Positions 12,219 to 23,200 of a DNA stretch of 64,000 bases are shown piece by piece. This DNA comes from Dysidea avara (taxonomy: Eukaryota > Porifera > Demospongiae > Dictyoceratida > Dysideidae): positions 18,405,863-18,469,862 of the forward strand of contig NC_089280.1 of assembly GCF_963678975.1 (NCBI RefSeq), read 5' to 3'. A model generated the notes under the pieces. It saw only the letters and a list, made by a program, of their open reading frames with translations, was not told the DNA's origin and searched no databases. Both the position numbers and the translations under genes were made by a program. Each line of letters starts with the position of its first letter. Position 1 is the stretch's first letter.

Positions 12219-12954
12219 TATTATGAGATCTGCAATGCTACGGCACATTAGTGAGGTGTGCTCTGTGTTGATTCCCTCAACTAGAGATAGGAGGTCTCAT
12301 TTTAGAGAACCTCTCCAGAGGTCTCTTAGGGATTTTAATACCTTATTATCTACCAAAGATCAAAGGGTTTTATGCATACCATTCTCTAAGTGTGGGATAG
12401 AAGGCATGTCATATCACATTGTTATTAACACCTCAATTTTACCAAATGTCACGTTATATGAAGTCAATTGCAAGCTATAGTGCTTCAATGTGTGAGATAG
12501 AAGCTAGTTAAACCATACCTGCACTCATCATCAACACCTCAGCCTCAGATTGATAATAATGATATCCTACTACAATAATCAAAATCCAGAATCACATTAT
12601 TTGAATGATAACCCAAGAACAGTTTTGGACTGCTCAACCCAACTTTTATGGGACTCAAAGGAAGATAAACAGTGACATGATTCAGAATAATTGGGCTGGA
12701 TGTTTATGTAAACATATTACAAAGTAAAAGAGGCCTATCTTCATATTAAAAGAAGACATACACTGATGTGTAAGGTTCCATTTTTTTACAAATGTGAATA
12801 TGACAAGAATTAGGATAATTGTAGTGAAGCTGTAACTAATTCTAAAGCTTGTGAAAGGTTGTTTTTAAAAGTATAAGTAAAGGGATGTACTACATTTTAT
12901 TAAAGAGCTTCCTATTAGCAAGAATACATGATTTATTATGTATACTCTTCTACT

Positions 12955-13283
12955 CAGGGACGGATCCAGGGGGGGGCACAGGGGGCACGTGCCCCTCCCC
13001 CCCCCCCCCCCCTCCCTTAAAAAAATGTATATGAGATCGAGATACTCTAATAGAGCAGTCAATCACCAATCACTCTAATAAAGCAGTCACAGTGTTCATG
13101 GGGAAGTGTAGCTTACTTAGGAAGCTATAAATAGGATTTTATTTTGCATAACATATGTGATATAATATATTTGGTAAAGGATAACTAGCTATTATTGTTG
13201 CGACCTTTTTTTTTTTTTTTTTTGCTCTTCAACTTTTTTTCAGCAAGGTGCCCCCCTCTTTCCAGACTCTGGATCCGCCCCTG
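12955..13283. mobile_element. hAT-like MITE (CAGGGRCGGATCC ends)
   Basis: Left end CAGGGACGGATCCAGG, right end CTGGATCCGCCCCTG, 329 bp. Flanks share only CTACT, so the target duplication is not clean. The interior includes a poly-C run (12997-13012) and two copies of the CTCTAATA-GAGCAGTCA box. Related to 36175-36816, which has a clean 8-bp duplication. Confidence 0.7.
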
Positions 13284-13297
13284 CTACTCTCATACAT

Positions 13298-13705
13298 AGT
13301 ACAAAGATCCAGCACAACAACCATATACCTGAGATCTAGCTTTATCTACCTTACAGCATCAAATCAGTAAAAATTATTAACCTACCTGTATATAGTTAAC
13401 CTTTGTTACTTATTGTATACTATGTACTCAATTTAAACTGTGAATTAAAATTAGCTGAAATACTCATGTCTCCATATATGTTTTCTGATGTATAGACTTA
13501 ACTTGCAAACACATGGTTAGTCTTGCCTGATTGTTCTCATAACACATGCATTTAATGAACTTGGTAGCTATGCATGACCTTTACCATTGACTTATACTCA
13601 TATTCATCAAAGTGTGTAGGTCTCTATATATCATGATTTAGTTATATCAAGAGTCCATAATACAAAGTACAAAGATCCAGCACAACAACCATATACCTGA
13701 GATCC
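13298..13705. repeat. Direct repeat pair
   Basis: About 37 bp (GTACAAAGATCCAGCACAAC and onward to CCTGAGATC) occurs identically near 13298 and 13668. A reverse-complement relative with CTCAGGTGCTGGATCTTT lies at 19196, inside the inverted duplication. Confidence 0.8.
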
Positions 13706-13709
13706 TTAG

Positions 13710-14940
13710 TTATTATGGACGCTTGATTGTACTTATAGCTCACCATGCAACTGAAGTTTATTAAGTACAGTAACAACAATGCAGCACCAGCTGGTGGTTC
13801 ATTGTCAGTAGTCTATTAGGACAGCTGGGCACCACCAACATAATATCAGAAGTCAGTAATCAGCAGCTCAGTCCACAGAAAATTACTGAGGTTTACAGTT
13901 ACACTTATTAACAGGCTGGTTTTGCTGTACAAAAAAAGCTGGAACACAAACAATAATATGCACCAAGATTATTCAAGTGAACAGCCAATACAACATGTGC
14001 TGCCATGCATGCTAGTATGTTTTATGCAATGAGCTTCAATCCACTAGAACATTAATAATTTAAAGCAGGGGCATATGTAGGAATTTTTAAAAGGGGTTTC
14101 TACAGTGACTGCAACTCAGGGACTGGTCTACACCACTTTTCTTAGTCCCCATTGTAAATCTTCTTCCCTCAGAATCCTGGCTTGCTGCCTATGCCTGGTT
14201 ATGCTGGAATCAAATTCCATTGCAACAGTAATGGTTGGTACAATGTCAGTTCCATACCCTTTTTCTACTTCACTCCCAACCCAGAAATTATTGGCGGTAC
14301 CATCATCTTCAAAATGATCCTTTTAAACGTTTTTTGAGACAAACAAGCTTGTTTTAAAGTTAATTCATTCCTTCTAACAACAGGCGCACTATGAATAAGT
14401 CATGATATGCTTGCAAATGCACACTTTATTTATTTATTTATTAAGGCTAAGGCCTGTAGGAGTATCATGATATGTGCAAATGAGTATGAGTATCATGAGT
14501 ATCATGATATGTGTAGTTATGTGTATCATGATATGTGTAGTAACAAATGAGTATCATGATATGTGTAGTTTAAAAATATCAATATAATAAAAGAACTGTC
14601 AGTGACTGCTGTATTACTGTAACAGCAATCTCTTTCTTAGGAACAAACAAAGCCACTCTATTATTAATTACCCGCTATAATATGCAGCATTATTATAAGT
14701 ATCCACATAAACACATATGTAAGTACTGCTGTTATTGTTAATCCAAGTCTGTAGCTGTTATACTTTAACTAAAAAGAAGTGCACCACTAAACAATCTGCT
14801 GTACCAGTCATCTTGACATCTCATCAAAATGTGGCGTAATCTTTGTGGGAGCATGCATTAAAATGTTTGTGGTGCCTAATTGTCTGGATAGTGTAGTAGA
14901 GGCCACACCACCATAGGTATTCAGGTAGAGATGTGCTTTG
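13710..14940. other. Intergenic sequence with short tandem repeat
   Basis: No gene recognised; the 70-codon frame at 14105 has no motif. Between about 14452 and 14572 the phrase GAGTATCATGATATGTG repeats four to five times with variable spacing. Confidence 0.5.
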
Positions 14941-14959
14941 TAACTGCACGTGCACTTTT

Positions 14960-15178
14960 ATTTATTTTATTTATTTATTAATGCTTTACAGCACAAGTGC
15001 TGAAGGTCTGTAGAACACCTGGTCCTACAGCCTGCTCAAAGACTTTAGCTACTTAAGGTGTGTTTGAAAAGTTGGAGAAAGGAGAAAAAATCCATGACTG
15101 GACCTAGGTAGCCTCAAACCTGCAGCCATCCGATTTATGCTCGAACGCTTACAGGAGTCTACCAGGTGGTCAGGATGT
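14960..15178 (-). mobile_element. tRNA-derived SINE (minus strand)
   Basis: On the minus strand the head reads GGATGGCTGCAGGTTTGAGG, a tRNA T-arm/B-box-like stretch, then a body ending with the complement of TACAGCACAAGTGCTGAAGG and a short TTTA-rich tail. A second copy of the same SINE is at 51895-52100, where the B box is better preserved (GTTCGAATCC). Confidence 0.5.
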
Positions 15179-15345
15179 TTTCTCCTTGTTATTTATATCC
15201 ACAGGAATTCTAGAGAGTAGCTCATTATCTCTAAGTACCCCAAGTAGAATCAAATGGACACTAGTTTATTTCTGTTTTCTCCATACCAAAATATCATCAG
15301 AACATTAATTGTCACATCAGTATAGTACACTTGTCATTTATTTAA

Positions 15346-15381
15346 ATTCACTGTGTATACAAATTTGTATACACAGTGAAT
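15346..15381. repeat. 36-bp perfect palindrome
   Basis: ATTCACTGTGTATAC, AAATTT, GTATACACAGTGAAT: every base pairs. It sits in AT-rich sequence 1 kb upstream of gene copy 3. Confidence 0.95.
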
Positions 15382-15773
15382 GTAGAATCAGTACCAGCTC
15401 TTTAGGTACAGATAAATCGGATATCATCACAACTATTAGCTGAAATGATTGGTTATGTTAACTAGTGCCAGTCATAACTATACCCATGACCACTTCATTA
15501 CAACAGTATTGTATCAAACAGTTTATTGATGTGACACGTGATACACAAAAAGCACTGTATCACAGAACCCTAATCGCTGACTAATTTAGCTGCATGGAAT
15601 CTGCATGCATGCTTGTTTAGTTAACTATTTCTGAAGGTGCCAATGTTTCAGCATAATAGAAATACCACATACACTTATGGATTTGTACGGCATAATAGCC
15701 CTCCATGCTTCATAACATTCTTAGCCAATGCTTTGGATGGACCATCCTTTGCTTGCCTAGGCCTGGCCTTTCT

Positions 15774-16300
15774 AAATTATCTGGCTGCATTTTGAAATTA
15801 AGAGCAAGCTAATCAGTATAAGGAGTCAAGTGTTACATCATTTTATTTGCTGCCATGTAAAATGTGTGGAAAAGGTACACAGTAAATTCAAATGGATCAA
15901 TAATTATTCAACCTCCATGGGTAAATTGAAATTTTGATTAAAATGACCATCTAGAGGTGGTTGTAACCGGGGTAGGCATTTGAACTAAACCAGCCAAAAT
16001 AACTAGAGAAGGTCAACATAACTGTGATGAATTAACATATTTTGATAATTTCAGTGTGTATTGTCAAGTCTACTATGGTAAGGTTTAGATGACATGGTCA
16101 AATTTACATTGGTACAGTGGTCATTATAACATTTGTGGTTAATATCTTTACATCCCACAACTCTATAAGATCAGGTATGTTTAAAGTATTATAAGATGTG
16201 GTATGTAACAATTATTGTGAATATGTGTCATAGATAGATTAATGTATGTTACTAGGTTACATTGGTTAATGTGCTTGTGTATAGATTTACGTTGATAATA
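15774..16300 (+). repeat. Segmental duplication block, intron side of copy 3
   Basis: Counterpart of 7294-7825. At about 16300 it passes directly into the sequence that flanks the far side of element A in copy 2, so this locus preserves or resembles the pre-insertion state. Confidence 0.85.
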
Positions 16301-16347
16301 ATACTGTCTATGTTATTTAAAAAAATTATTCGTATGTATATACGTAG

Positions 16348-16841
16348 CATTCATGATACTGAGTAGTCACAGTCATCTGATTGCTGTAACTGAAGAAGAA
16401 GAAGAAGAGGATGAATTTAGTACATACACTACTGAAATAGGAAACAAGACAAATCCATTTTACCAGTTGAGAGTTAGAGATGACCCAGAAGTAGAAATTG
16501 CCTTAGAGGCTATTGGAATTAGTAAACATCGGAGCTACATCAATGAAGATGGGAGAACAGAATGCACATATCATAGCTACACAGTGAATGTATTTAATGC
16601 TGAAGAAGCTGAATATATTGTGCAAAAATTTGAAGAGATTTTGCCAGAGCTTTTTGATGACAACAATAAAGAGTATGTTAGCCATGTTATCACTGAAAGC
16701 ACTGATGGGTCAAGGAGAAAGAGGTCCACAGCTAGAGTAGGCATTCATCTCTGCTGGAAAATAATTGAGCTTGGTATCCGTATACTCATTAAATGTTACT
16801 GCCCATTTCCAGGATCAGGACTGACTCCATACTTGGGATAG
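16348..16841 (+). CDS. Secreted protein family copy 3, exon 2 only
   Basis: This is an exon-2 duplicate of copy 2, starting after the same acceptor (ATACGTAG) in the same phase and ending at a TAG stop. Seen: FMILSSHSHLI, an NKT sequon, RVRDDPEVEIALEAIGISKH..., QKFEEILPELF, RRKR-S, and the tail HLCWKIIELGIRILIKC followed by CYCPFPG. One segment differs: EMHVSY becomes ECTYHSY through a one-base deletion and later insertion that together restore the frame. No signal-peptide exon is visible where copy 2 predicts it (about 15590), because the duplication begins at 15774. It may therefore be a pseudogene kept open by youth, may use an unseen exon 1, or may be spliced from exon 1 of copy 2. Confidence 0.6.
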
Positions 16842-17149
16842 TGATGTACTGACTGCTACAATAAGACTCAATGTAGTAAATACTATAGTCGTACGTGTAA
16901 TATAAATTTTGTTCCACCATTGGATATCATGTATATTACTATTATAGTGGAATTATACATGCAAGAGTGCATGCATATAATAGTTATATAACAGGTTTTA
17001 CAACAAAGTCATAACTGAACAGTACATATGTCACAGTACCTCAACTAAAAAAGCACATAACTTCTCCTATTAGATGAAAACTTTTGGTATACATGGCTAT
17101 CACAGTTTGTAATGTACACTGCAGTTGATGATGTACAATACAATATCAT
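16842..17149. other. 3' flank of copy 3
   Basis: Matches the 3' flank of copy 2 (11102-11300) until about 17045. Nothing else recognised. Confidence 0.5.
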
Positions 17150-18060
17150 ATTATGATATACATACTGCATTTCCTTGGTTAAACGCTGCACCTTCAATAA
17201 TATCTACACTTGAGTGGTGCACAATTGATTTTGAAAATAAGGGGTTAAACATCATTTTTGAGCATTGAGTGGTAGTATAGCGGCACAACCAAAAAATTGT
17301 GCACTTTTTTATAAAGCCATGAAACTTTCCACACAAATAGTAGTCCTCAATACATGTATTTTCAGATATAGTGCCATCGCTGATTTGACCTTTGGTGACC
17401 TTTACTGCCATTTTTGTACAGAAAATTGACCATTTTTGTCTTTAACTCCCTGAGGCAGTAATTAACTTGTTAAAACATGGTACCAAACAAAAGATCTTGC
17501 TGATAGAAACAACGTGGTTTTTACTTGAAGTCAATAGGAGATTTCATTCTTAAGTTATGAGTGTTTTTATTAGCTGCAAAATTTGATAAATTTATGCATA
17601 ATTATCTGCCCACAGGTAATTCACACCTCGAGGGCAGGTAAATTTATCAAATTTTGCAGCTAGTAAAAATGGTCATAGCTTTGTACTGAAATCACCTATT
17701 GACTTCAAATAAAAACCAAGTTGTTTCTATCAGCAAGATCTTTATTTTGGTACCATGTTTTAACAAGTTAATTACTGCCTCAGGGAATTAAAGACAAAAA
17801 TGATCAATTTTCTGTACAAAAATGGCCGTAAAAGTCACCAAGGTTCAACTCAGCGATGGCACTATATCTAAAATTACATGTCATGAGGAGTACTATTTAT
17901 GTGGAAAGTTTCGTGGTTTTATGAAAAAGTGCACAATATTGCCAATATTGGGGGCTACACCACTATACTATGGTGGCCAATGCAATTTTAAACAGTTGCT
18001 GCATCAAATTTTGGAACTATGGTAATAAATGCTGTGGTATTTAACCAAGTGAATACGGTA
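17150..18060. repeat. Long imperfect inverted repeat
   Basis: Arms 17150-17600 and about 17640-18060 are inverted relatives around a centre of about 40 bp (CTGCCCACAGGTAATTCACA). Both arms can be opened into a short frame starting MAVKVTK with LCGKF-GF-KKCTI, which reflects the shared arm sequence rather than a protein. A TGTGTGGAAG...TCTGGTCACA end at 18258-18290 resembles the right end of the TGTGACCGG MITE, so this may be a larger, older relative. Confidence 0.8.
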
Positions 18061-18583
18061 TTTAATAATTATTGTTTTGCATATTGACAAAATCTGGCAT
18101 ACGTACGCACAGCCAATTCTTTGACTTTAACTGCTTATAACTTCACCACTCAGTATGCTATTGACCTACAATTTTTCACACAAGTATTTCTGTGCATAAT
18201 AAGTCAAAATTTGAAAGTAATATGTAGCACATAGTTTAAAGTCACAAATTTAGATGTGTGTGGAAGCCTTGTTTTGTAAAATCTGGTCACATTATATATA
18301 ATATTGGCAATTTCAGGAATTTGTGCGGATAAAGTAGTTAATGACTACCAAATCACATAGCTTATGCAAGTCAGTGCCTCATTATATCAGGCACAGCCTC
18401 CATAATCAATTCATCCATGTGGTCACTAATATGTTCCACTTGGGTGACTCACCTGTGAGTGTAGGTAACCGCAGCTTGATGTGAATTTCGATCATGGATA
18501 TATACCCGACATAAGAACAACAACAAGGTGATGTTTATCAAATACATACACCCTCTTGGGAGGGATATATTTTTGATATACTA

Positions 18584-18713
18584 CAGTGAAACCACTAATC
18601 CCTGTAATCCAGAATATGTCTGACATTGTTCTATGTACCAAAGCACCTTTTCTATGTAACTGATGACATCCTACACAATCTCTAATGAGCATCAAATTAT
18701 AGTGGTTTCACTG
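18584..18713. mobile_element. pogo-type MITE
   Basis: Ends CAGTGAAACCACTA and TAGTGGTTTCACTG, flanked by TA on each side, 130 bp. Counterpart of 11447-11529 in the duplicated 3' flank. Confidence 0.7.
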
Positions 18714-18939
18714 TACCTCTGTTTTATTGTTATTGTTTTGTATGTGCTTCTCGTTAATGCATTCCTGAGCACTGATAGTGGTGCTATGTGGCATTCATAC
18801 TCCTTCTGTCCCCTTTGAAGTAAGGTGTGAAAGTGGTGTACAGTTGCATGTATATAACTACATGAAATTGAAGTACATGTAGCACAATCATTTTTGAACA
18901 CACACTTGAACTATACCTAAATCATGACACAATAATAGA

Positions 18940-19690
18940 AACCTATGCACTTGGAATATAAGTCAATGGTAAAGGTCATGCATTCCTACCAAGTTCATTC
19001 TAAATGAATACGTTTCAGATTATAGCAATATTATATTATTATGAGAACAATCAGGCAGGACTAAACAGAAAACATGGAGACATGTGTATTTCAGCTAATT
19101 TTTTCACAGTTCAATTGAGTACACAGTATACAGTAAGTAATAAAGGTTATATATACAGGCTAATGTTAATATTTTCATTTGATACTGTCAAGATCTCAGG
19201 TGCTGGATCTTTCACAATCTAGTTTCAAGGCTGCACTATAATGTTCCTAATCCTTGTTATATTTATACAGTATGTCTCCTTTTACTATGAAGAAGACAGA
19301 CCACTTTTACTCTGTTTAATAATGTAACATGTGCGCAAACATCCGGCTTAATAATTTGGAATTATGAAACTGTTTATTTTCCCTTGGACTCCAATTAACA
19401 ACGTAAAAGTTTGGCTGAACAGTCCAAGATTAACATTCAAATAAATTGGATTTTGATTATTGTTCAGAGAACTTTGCGTGGGTAACATCAAACACAAAAA
19501 ATGCCCTTTGAATATGTTACAGCTAAATGCACCATGAGTAGGATATCATTGTTATCAATTAACCTGAGGCCAAGATGAAGCTGAGGTTGAGGTGATGAGT
19601 GCAGGTGTGGTTTAACTAGCTTCTATGTTTCTATTCATAAACAATGTTAGCTGGAATTTAACCTTCTACTGGGGTTTAACTTTTATTCCT
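18940..19690 (-). repeat. Inverted duplicate of 12480-13640
   Basis: Matches on the opposite strand include AGTCAATGGTAAAGGTCATG (complement near 13575-13595), GAGAACAATCAGGCA (near 13530) and GTGCAGGTGTGGTTTAACTAG (near 12505-12525). Similarity is patchy and the hAT-like MITE is absent from this copy. The two gene copies thus sit within a direct-plus-inverted duplication complex. Confidence 0.65.
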
Positions 19691-20200
19691 GGGAATCTGC
19701 ATGCATGATTTATATGATCCCTAATTGATTGAACTTAGAAAATTTAACGTAATATTTCTTTTGATGTCTGAAATTACTAAATCCAATGGAAACCTGTGGC
19801 AGGGATATTAAATAGTTAGTAACCTAAGGTCTCGCTGGTGGTTGTTTACTAAATTCATCAAACGAAAATCAGCAAAGCCAAAAACAAAATGCATGTCGAG
19901 AAGTTTGCTTTTAATAAACTCATTGGCTTTGCCTCTTGGTTGTCAACAGTAAACTTCCTCCGACTTTAGAGTCAGGGTGTATATAAGTGCAATTCATCTT
20001 GTATCCATGGTTTATGCATTACATATAATTATCTTAACATACCCCCAGTAGCCAGTCATACTACAGGCATTGGCCAAACCCATGTATGTGTACAGTTCGT
20101 ATAGCAACACAAAACAGTTCAGTTAACTACTAGTTATTTTATTTTTAACATGATGTATATGGTCAAAATATTACCTCCTGTGGTTGGTAGATACATCAAG
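19691..20200. other. Intergenic sequence, no gene seen
   Basis: AT-rich; no recognisable gene, repeat end or RNA. Ends at the A before the TC terminus of element B. Confidence 0.4.
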
Positions 20201-20202
20201 TA

Positions 20203-23200
20203 TCAAGACACACGGTAGTGTGTCGTGCGGCCCAAGAAGCCGGCGCGCAACCCCGTGAGTATATTGACAGGAAGAAACAAAACGCAATTTTCGCACCTCC
20301 GTAGCTCTGTGCTGCCTTGATGAAACAAGACAAATTTTGCTGTGTACATTCCCTCCACCTTCAGCACTCCACATTCCAAATTTGAGCGAAATCGCTTCAG
20401 GCATTCCTGAGATATGCGACTTCCAAAATTGGCTTAGTTTCTTCGTTTTTTTCTTCTTATTTTTCTTCCTCTTTTCGCACACTTACAAAAACTGCTATAA
20501 AACGCGAACGCGTTATCCGATTGCCTTGAAATTTGGCACACAGAAGGGGGATATAAAGGCGCATCTCGGTACCAACTTTGGCTGGAATACCATAAACAGG
20601 CAAAGAGTTATGAGCGATTATGCACGAAAAATAACACCAATATGTTGTCACGCCTACAGGGTAAACCGCGTATGGGAAGAAGCTGAAAATCGGTGGGTGA
20701 ATAGGTTATCTATTGAACCTCAAACCTTTTGTGGTTTGAAAGAAATCGAGCTAAAAACCAGGAAGATACAGCGAAAAAAGCAACAGTGTGTAACAATTAC
20801 GCAATCGAGATTAGCTAATTTTTTATTATTATACTTTATTATTATTATTATTATTATGCTTGCCACGCCTACCAGATAAACCACTTGGGGTAATGCTTTG
20901 AAAATCGCTGTACAGATGGAGTTATCATCTTAGAAAGGCTCTTCAATGGTGTAGAAGAATCAGACTTAAAGCCACGGAGTTATAACACGAAATCCAACTT
21001 GGTGTAGCAAGTGCGAGATCGAGATACTCTAATAGAGCAGTCATCCTAATAGAGCAGTCACCCTGAACAGAATTCAAGAGATCAGTTAGAAATAAGTAAC
21101 CTGTATAGAGATCAGCTACAAACAAATCACCCTGTAGAGAGTTCAGCTACAAACAATTCACCCTGTTCAGACATCAGTTAGAAGAAGTTTTCTTGTAGAG
21201 AGTTCAGTTACAAACAAATCACCCTGTTGAAAGATCAGCTAGAAAATGTCACCTTGTAGATAGTTCAGTTACAAAGAAACCACCATGTAGAGAATTCAGC
21301 TACAAACTAGTGACCCTGTAGATACATGAGCTAGAAGAAGTTACCTTGTAGAGAGTTCAGCTACAAAGAAACCATTCTGTAAAGAGCTCAGCTGCAAACA
21401 AATCACCTATACAGAATTCAGCTACAAACAAATCACCCTGTAGAGAGATCAGCTAGAAGAAGTTACCTTGTAGATAGTTCAGCTACAAACAAATCATTCT
21501 GTAGAGAGATCAGCTAGAAGAAGTTACCTTGTAGATAGTTCAGCTACAAACAATTCACCCTGTACAGAGCTCAGTTAAAAGAGGTTTCCTTGTAGAGAGT
21601 TCAGCTACAGACAAATCACCCTGTAGAGAGATCAATTAGAAGAAGTTACCTTGTAGATCGTTCAGCTGCAAACAATTCACCCTGTAAAGAGATCAGCTAG
21701 AAGAAGTTACCTTGTAGAGAGTTCAGCTACAAAGAAACCATCATGTAGAGAATTCAGCCGCAAACAAATCATGTATAGAAAGTTCAGCTACAAACAAATC
21801 TCCCTGTAGAGAGATCAGCTAGAAGAAGTTTCCTTGTAGAGAGTTCTGCTACAAACAAATCACCCTGTAGAAAGATCAGCTAGAAGAAATCACCTTGTAG
21901 AGAGTTCAGCTTCAAAGAAACAATCATGTGAGAGTTCAGATACAAACAAATTGTCCTGTAGAGAGATCAGCTAGAAGAAGTTACCTTGTAGAGAGTTCAG
22001 CTACAAAGAAACCATCATGTAGATAGTTCAGGTACAAACAAATCACCCTGTAGAAAGATCAGCTATAGAAGAAATCACCTTGTAGAGAGTTCAGCTACAA
22101 AGAAACTATCATGTAGAGAGTTCAACTACAAACAAATCACCCTGTAGAAAGATCAGCTATAGAAGAAATCACCTTGTAGAGAGTTCAGCTACAAAGAAAC
22201 CATCATGTAGAGAGTTCAGCTACAAACAAATCGGCCTGTAGAGAGATCAGCTAGAAGAAATTACCTTGTAGAGAGTTCAGCTACAAAGAAACCATCATGT
22301 GGAGAGTTCAGCTGCAAACAAATCACCTGTAGAGAGTTAAGCTACAAACAAATCTCCCTGTAGAGAGATCAGCTAGAAGAAGTCACCTTGCAGGGAGTTC
22401 AGTTACAAAGAAATAAACCATGTAGAGAGTTCAGCTGCAAACAAATCACCTGTAGAGAGTTCAGCTAGAAACAAGTCACGCTGTAGAGAGATCAGCTAGA
22501 AACAAGTCACCTTGTAGAGAGTTCAGCTAGAAGAAGTCATATTGTAGAGCTACAAAGAAACTACCTTGTAGAGTTCAGCTGCAAACAAATCACCCTGTAG
22601 AGAACTCAGCTACAAACAAATCGCCCTGTAGAAAGATTAGCTAGAAGAAGTTACCTTATAGGGAGTTCAGCTATGAACAGATCACCCTGTAGAGAGTTCA
22701 GCTACAAACAAATCACCCTGTAGAGAGTTCAGTTACAAAGAAACCACCATGTAGAGAGTTCAGCTGCAAAAAAAATCAATCACTCTGTTGAGAGTTCAGC
22801 TAGAAGAAGTCACCTTGTAGAGAGTTAAGCTGCAAATAAATCACCCTGTAGAGAATTCAGCTACAAACAAATCACCCTGTAGAAAGATCAGCTAGAAGCA
22901 GTTACCTTGTAGAGAGTTCAGCTACAAAGAAACCACCATGTAGAGAGTTCAGCTGCAAACAAATCACCTGTAGAGAGTTCAGCTAGAAACAAGTCACCCT
23001 GTAGAGAGATCAGCTAAAAACAAGTCACCCTGTAGAGAGTTCAGCTAGAAGATGTCACATTGTACAGAGTTCAGCTACAAAGAAACTACCACGTAGAGAG
23101 TTCAGCTGCAAACAAATCATCCTGTAGAGAGTTCAGCTAAAAGAAGTCACCTTTTAGAGAGTTCAGCTACAAAGCAACCACCATGTAAAGAGTTCAGCTG

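Larger units (their letters stand above)
11102..12954. other. 3' flank of gene copy 2, no gene seen
   Basis: From 11280 to 11640 this flank matches 18330-18915 downstream of copy 3, with insertions and divergence, so the segmental duplication extends past the coding region. From about 12480 to 13640 the sequence recurs in inverted orientation at 18940-19690. Small hairpins and a pogo-type MITE inside are listed separately. No gene recognised. Confidence 0.5.

Noticed and set aside
14960..15178. A functional tRNA gene
   Set aside because: Only a T-arm-like box is seen, with no complete cloverleaf; the same unit recurs at 51895-52100, as expected for a SINE.
17151..18025. Two similar frames starting MAVKVTK as a gene pair
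   Set aside because: They lie in the two arms of one inverted repeat and diverge by frameshifted ends; the similarity is that of the repeat.
20337..20879. Reading frame with ICCHAYRVNRVWEE shared by elements A, B, C/D and E
   Set aside because: It is open because the copies are young and alike. In the old copy G the same region has stops, and no protein motif is recognisable.
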